From NCBI GenBank assembly GCA_964504665.1, contig CAZDEH010000038.1, positions 1-6,869 of the forward strand: a stretch of DNA of 6,869 nucleotides, read 5' to 3'. The stretch's first letter is position 1, and each line of letters opens with the position of its first letter. Source of the DNA: STC-54 sp964504665 (GTDB lineage Bacteria; Patescibacteriota; Microgenomatia; Daviesbacterales; UBA10151). Position numbers and translations under genes: made by a program. The notes beneath the pieces are model-generated. The model saw nothing but the letters and a program-made list of their open reading frames with translations. It was not told the DNA's origin and made no database searches. This document shows, piece after piece, positions 5,000 to 6,869 of this stretch.

Positions 5000-6123
5000 C
5001 TCGTCTTTTTAACTAATAGAATGGTTTCCAGAGCTATTCTTTTTGCAGCATCAGGAATAACTACGTTGTTTGCTTTTTTTGCTCTTTCTTTCAATTTAGG
5101 TAAATTTCTAACCATCTCATTAATATTTATTACCAGAGCTTGAGGGGTTAGTTTAAGCTGAGGAAGTATTTTTGTTAAACCCATACTTTCAAAATACTTG
5201 GCGTTAACCATTTGTTCATTTTTATAAAGATAAGTAATTGGTATTACAAGTGTCGGGATTCCAAAATATGCTGATTCTAGAAGTGTATTTATTCCTGCTC
5301 TGGAAATTGCTAAATCAGCATTTTTGAATATAAATCCCATATCCAATCCATCAATCCATTTTACAGCAACATATCTTTGGGGATGGATCAAACTATTCCT
5401 TTTTCCATTCAGTTTCCCATAATCATTAAACTTAGAATCACCTGTTTGATGAATAACGCAAGCAATTTTATTTAAATCTTCGAGGCAATTATAAACCGTT
5501 TGATTAATAATATGAGATCCTTGGTTACCTCCAGTAATCAAGACTAAGGGTAATTTTTCTACTTTAGCAAGATTAATAATTTCTACAAAATTTGAATTCT
5601 TGACAGAAGAAAATAAATCTCTTCTCAAAGGATTACCTGTTAATACAGTTTTATCAGGATCAAATGATTTATTATCTGGAAAAGAGACAAGTATTTCACT
5701 GGCAAAGGCGGAACTAATAGTATTAGATAAACCGGAAACTAAGGTTTGTTCGTGGATAATAATAGGGATAGATAAAAACCAGGCAGAAATTACTGTAGGA
5801 ACAGCCACATACCCTCCAAAAGAAAGAACTATATCAGGCTGTTCTCTGATTACTATATACAATGACTGAACTACTCCAATAAATATTTTTAATATTGAAG
5901 GTATTGTATACCTGGTAAACAATCTCTGAAGTCTTCCGGTAATTATAGGAACAAATTTAACTCCAATTTTAGGTAATATCTGTGATTCTTGGGATATAGA
6001 TCTATCACCTTCTTGGGTATATTTCCTGCCAACATAAACAATATCAAGATTCTTATCCTTCTTTAATTCTTCAATAACTGCTTGAGCTGGGGTAAAGTGA
6101 GTTCCGGTAATTAGTATCTTCAT
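4996..6123 (-). CDS. murG: MurG, lipid II-forming N-acetylglucosaminyltransferase, 375 aa
   Basis: GT-B glycosyltransferase (GT28) that transfers GlcNAc from UDP-GlcNAc to lipid I on the inner face of the membrane, making lipid II. Visible motifs in order: an N-terminal loop ITGTHFTPAQA (5-15) in place of the usual GGTGGHxxPA; FGGYVAVP (102-109); IHEQ (123-126); TGNPLR (162-167); ITGGNQGSH (196-204); HQTG (225-228); SRAGINTLLE (274-283), with E283 matching the UDP-GlcNAc-binding glutamate; and NEQMVNA (302-308), matching the HQ..NA motif. Length is normal. Stretches around 77-91 and 109-123 are hydrophobic, suiting membrane association. The start overlaps the ftsW stop as ATGA, with AGGGG 11 nt upstream. 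Direct linkage to ftsW fits flow of lipid II to the septal polymerase. murC, usually next, is absent here. Confidence 0.95.
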   Translation of the reverse strand: MKILITGTHFTPAQAVIEELKKDKNLDIVYVGRKYTQEGDRSISQESQILPKIGVKFVPIITGRLQRLFTRYTIPSILKIFIGVVQSLYIVIREQPDIVLSFGGYVAVPTVISAWFLSIPIIIHEQTLVSGLSNTISSAFASEILVSFPDNKSFDPDKTVLTGNPLRRDLFSSVKNSNFVEIINLAKVEKLPLVLITGGNQGSHIINQTVYNCLEDLNKIACVIHQTGDSKFNDYGKLNGKRNSLIHPQRYVAVKWIDGLDMGFIFKNADLAISRAGINTLLESAYFGIPTLVIPITYLYKNEQMVNAKYFESMGLTKILPQLKLTPQALVININEMVRNLPKLKERAKKANNVVIPDAAKRIALETILLVKKTR

Positions 6124-6869
6124 CTTGTCATATTCCCCTGTCTGGATATATTAAGTAATATACCAACTGCTATTAAATTTACAATAAGAGCTGATCCTCC
6201 ATAAGAGATAAAAGGCAAAGGAACTCCTGTCAGGGGTAAGAGAGAAACCATTGAGGATAAGTTTACTACCGTTTGAGATCCTAACCAAACAGCAACGCCC
6301 ACTGCAAGTAATTTACCAAAGTTATCGGGAGCTTGTTCAATAATCTTAAATGATCTGGAAATTAAAATGTAGAATAAAGCTATTAAGAATAAGCATCCTA
6401 TAAAACCAAACTCTTCACCAATAACAGAAAATATGGAGTCTGTAGTAACTTCAGGAATATAAGAAAACTTTTGTCTTGATTGTCCTATTCCTAGTCCTAA
6501 TAGCCCACCAGAACCAATAGCTATTAAGACCTGAGAAATATGGTATGTATAACCTTTAGGATCAGCGAAAGGATCCATAAATGCTAAAACCCTTTGAATT
6601 CTATAAGAAGCAGTAATAAAAAATCCAATCACACCAATTATACCTGCAGACAATAAACCAATAAAATAATTTAGGGGTGAACCTGCAATAAAATATATTG
6701 CAAAAGCAATAAAACTATAAACTAATGCAGAACCCAAATCCTTTTGAAATACTCCAACAATTACAGATACTACACTTAAAAGAATGATAAACTTTTTAGT
6801 TTGAACTTTTTTTTGAAATACCAAAGCTAAATATATGATAGAAGATAGTTTAATTATTTCAGCCGGCTG
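6120..6869 (-). CDS. ftsW: FtsW, SEDS septal peptidoglycan glycosyltransferase, C-terminal 249 residues
   Basis: Polytopic membrane enzyme that polymerises lipid II into glycan strands at the septum with a class B PBP. The frame is open from the right edge, where the fragment starts with QPAEIIKLS, the conserved QPxE..K element of SEDS proteins, so the true start lies outside; a TTG at 6824 is internal. Further motifs (fragment numbering): QKDLG (42-46), GLLGLGIGQSRQK (122-134), TTDSIFSVIGEE (142-153), whose D144 corresponds to the catalytic aspartate of SEDS enzymes, and PLTGVPLPFISYGGS (212-226). Several hydrophobic helices separate them. FtsW is preferred over RodA because of the position directly before murG and the ftsQAZ genes. 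The stop overlaps the murG start as ATGA. Confidence 0.95.
   Translation of the reverse strand, partial: QPAEIIKLSSIIYLALVFQKKVQTKKFIILLSVVSVIVGVFQKDLGSALVYSFIAFAIYFIAGSPLNYFIGLLSAGIIGVIGFFITASYRIQRVLAFMDPFADPKGYTYHISQVLIAIGSGGLLGLGIGQSRQKFSYIPEVTTDSIFSVIGEEFGFIGCLFLIALFYILISRSFKIIEQAPDNFGKLLAVGVAVWLGSQTVVNLSSMVSLLPLTGVPLPFISYGGSALIVNLIAVGILLNISRQGNMTR

Noticed and set aside
5600..5869. Plus-strand ORF opposite murG
   Set aside because: Antisense to conserved murG motifs (including IHEQ and TGNPLR); no independent support.
6822..6824. TTG as the start of the ftsW gene
   Set aside because: The frame continues to the window edge and encodes the conserved QPAEIIKL element upstream of it, so the TTG is an internal leucine codon.

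Overview
The window is low-GC DNA (roughly mid-30s percent by eye). All recognisable genes lie on the minus strand, so they are transcribed from high to low coordinates. In that order the layout is: ftsW (3' part, entering at the right edge), murG, ftsQ/divIB, ftsA, ftsZ, a 170-bp regulatory intergenic region, a small cysteine-containing ORF of 78 codons, and ileS (5' part, leaving at the left edge). This is a compact division and cell-wall (dcw) cluster joined to an isoleucyl-tRNA synthetase operon. UGA is used as a stop (ftsW and murG both end in it), so the genetic code is standard. The reduced gene set (no murC, murB or ddl between murG and ftsQ), the AT-rich composition and the divergent MurG and IleS sequences suggest a Patescibacteria/CPR bacterium, perhaps Microgenomates. 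That assignment is an inference from gene order and protein style, not a search result.

The division block (6869 down to 1674) encodes a SEDS glycosyltransferase (FtsW), the lipid II-forming enzyme MurG, the divisome connector FtsQ, and the two cytoplasmic Z-ring proteins FtsA and FtsZ. ftsW/murG and murG/ftsQ overlap by ATGA, and ftsQ/ftsA are 2 nt apart, so these four are probably translationally coupled. ftsZ is separated by 66 nt that hold a good promoter of its own: TTGACG, a 17-nt spacer, then an extended -10 TGtTAGAAT.

The most interesting part is the ftsZ-to-78-codon-ORF gap (1505-1673). On the minus strand it contains, in order: a promoter of the same design as that of ftsZ (TTGACG, 17 nt, TGtTAATAT) beginning directly after the ftsZ stop; a 20-bp perfect palindrome over its -10; a 22-codon leader ORF with five isoleucine codons; and three alternative RNA pairings ending in a clean intrinsic terminator, 10 nt before the next start codon. 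Read together this looks like a complete ribosome-mediated transcription attenuator of the pheM-pheST or trp-leader type, responding to Ile-tRNA and controlling the 78-codon ORF and ileS. The predicted start site falls on or one base before the leader AUG, so the leader peptide would be translated from a leaderless transcript.

The 78-codon protein is unrecognised. The IleS fragment belongs to a divergent branch whose HIGH signature reads GVHH. The plus strand shows no convincing gene. The only stretch without large genes is the 1505-1673 gap described above.
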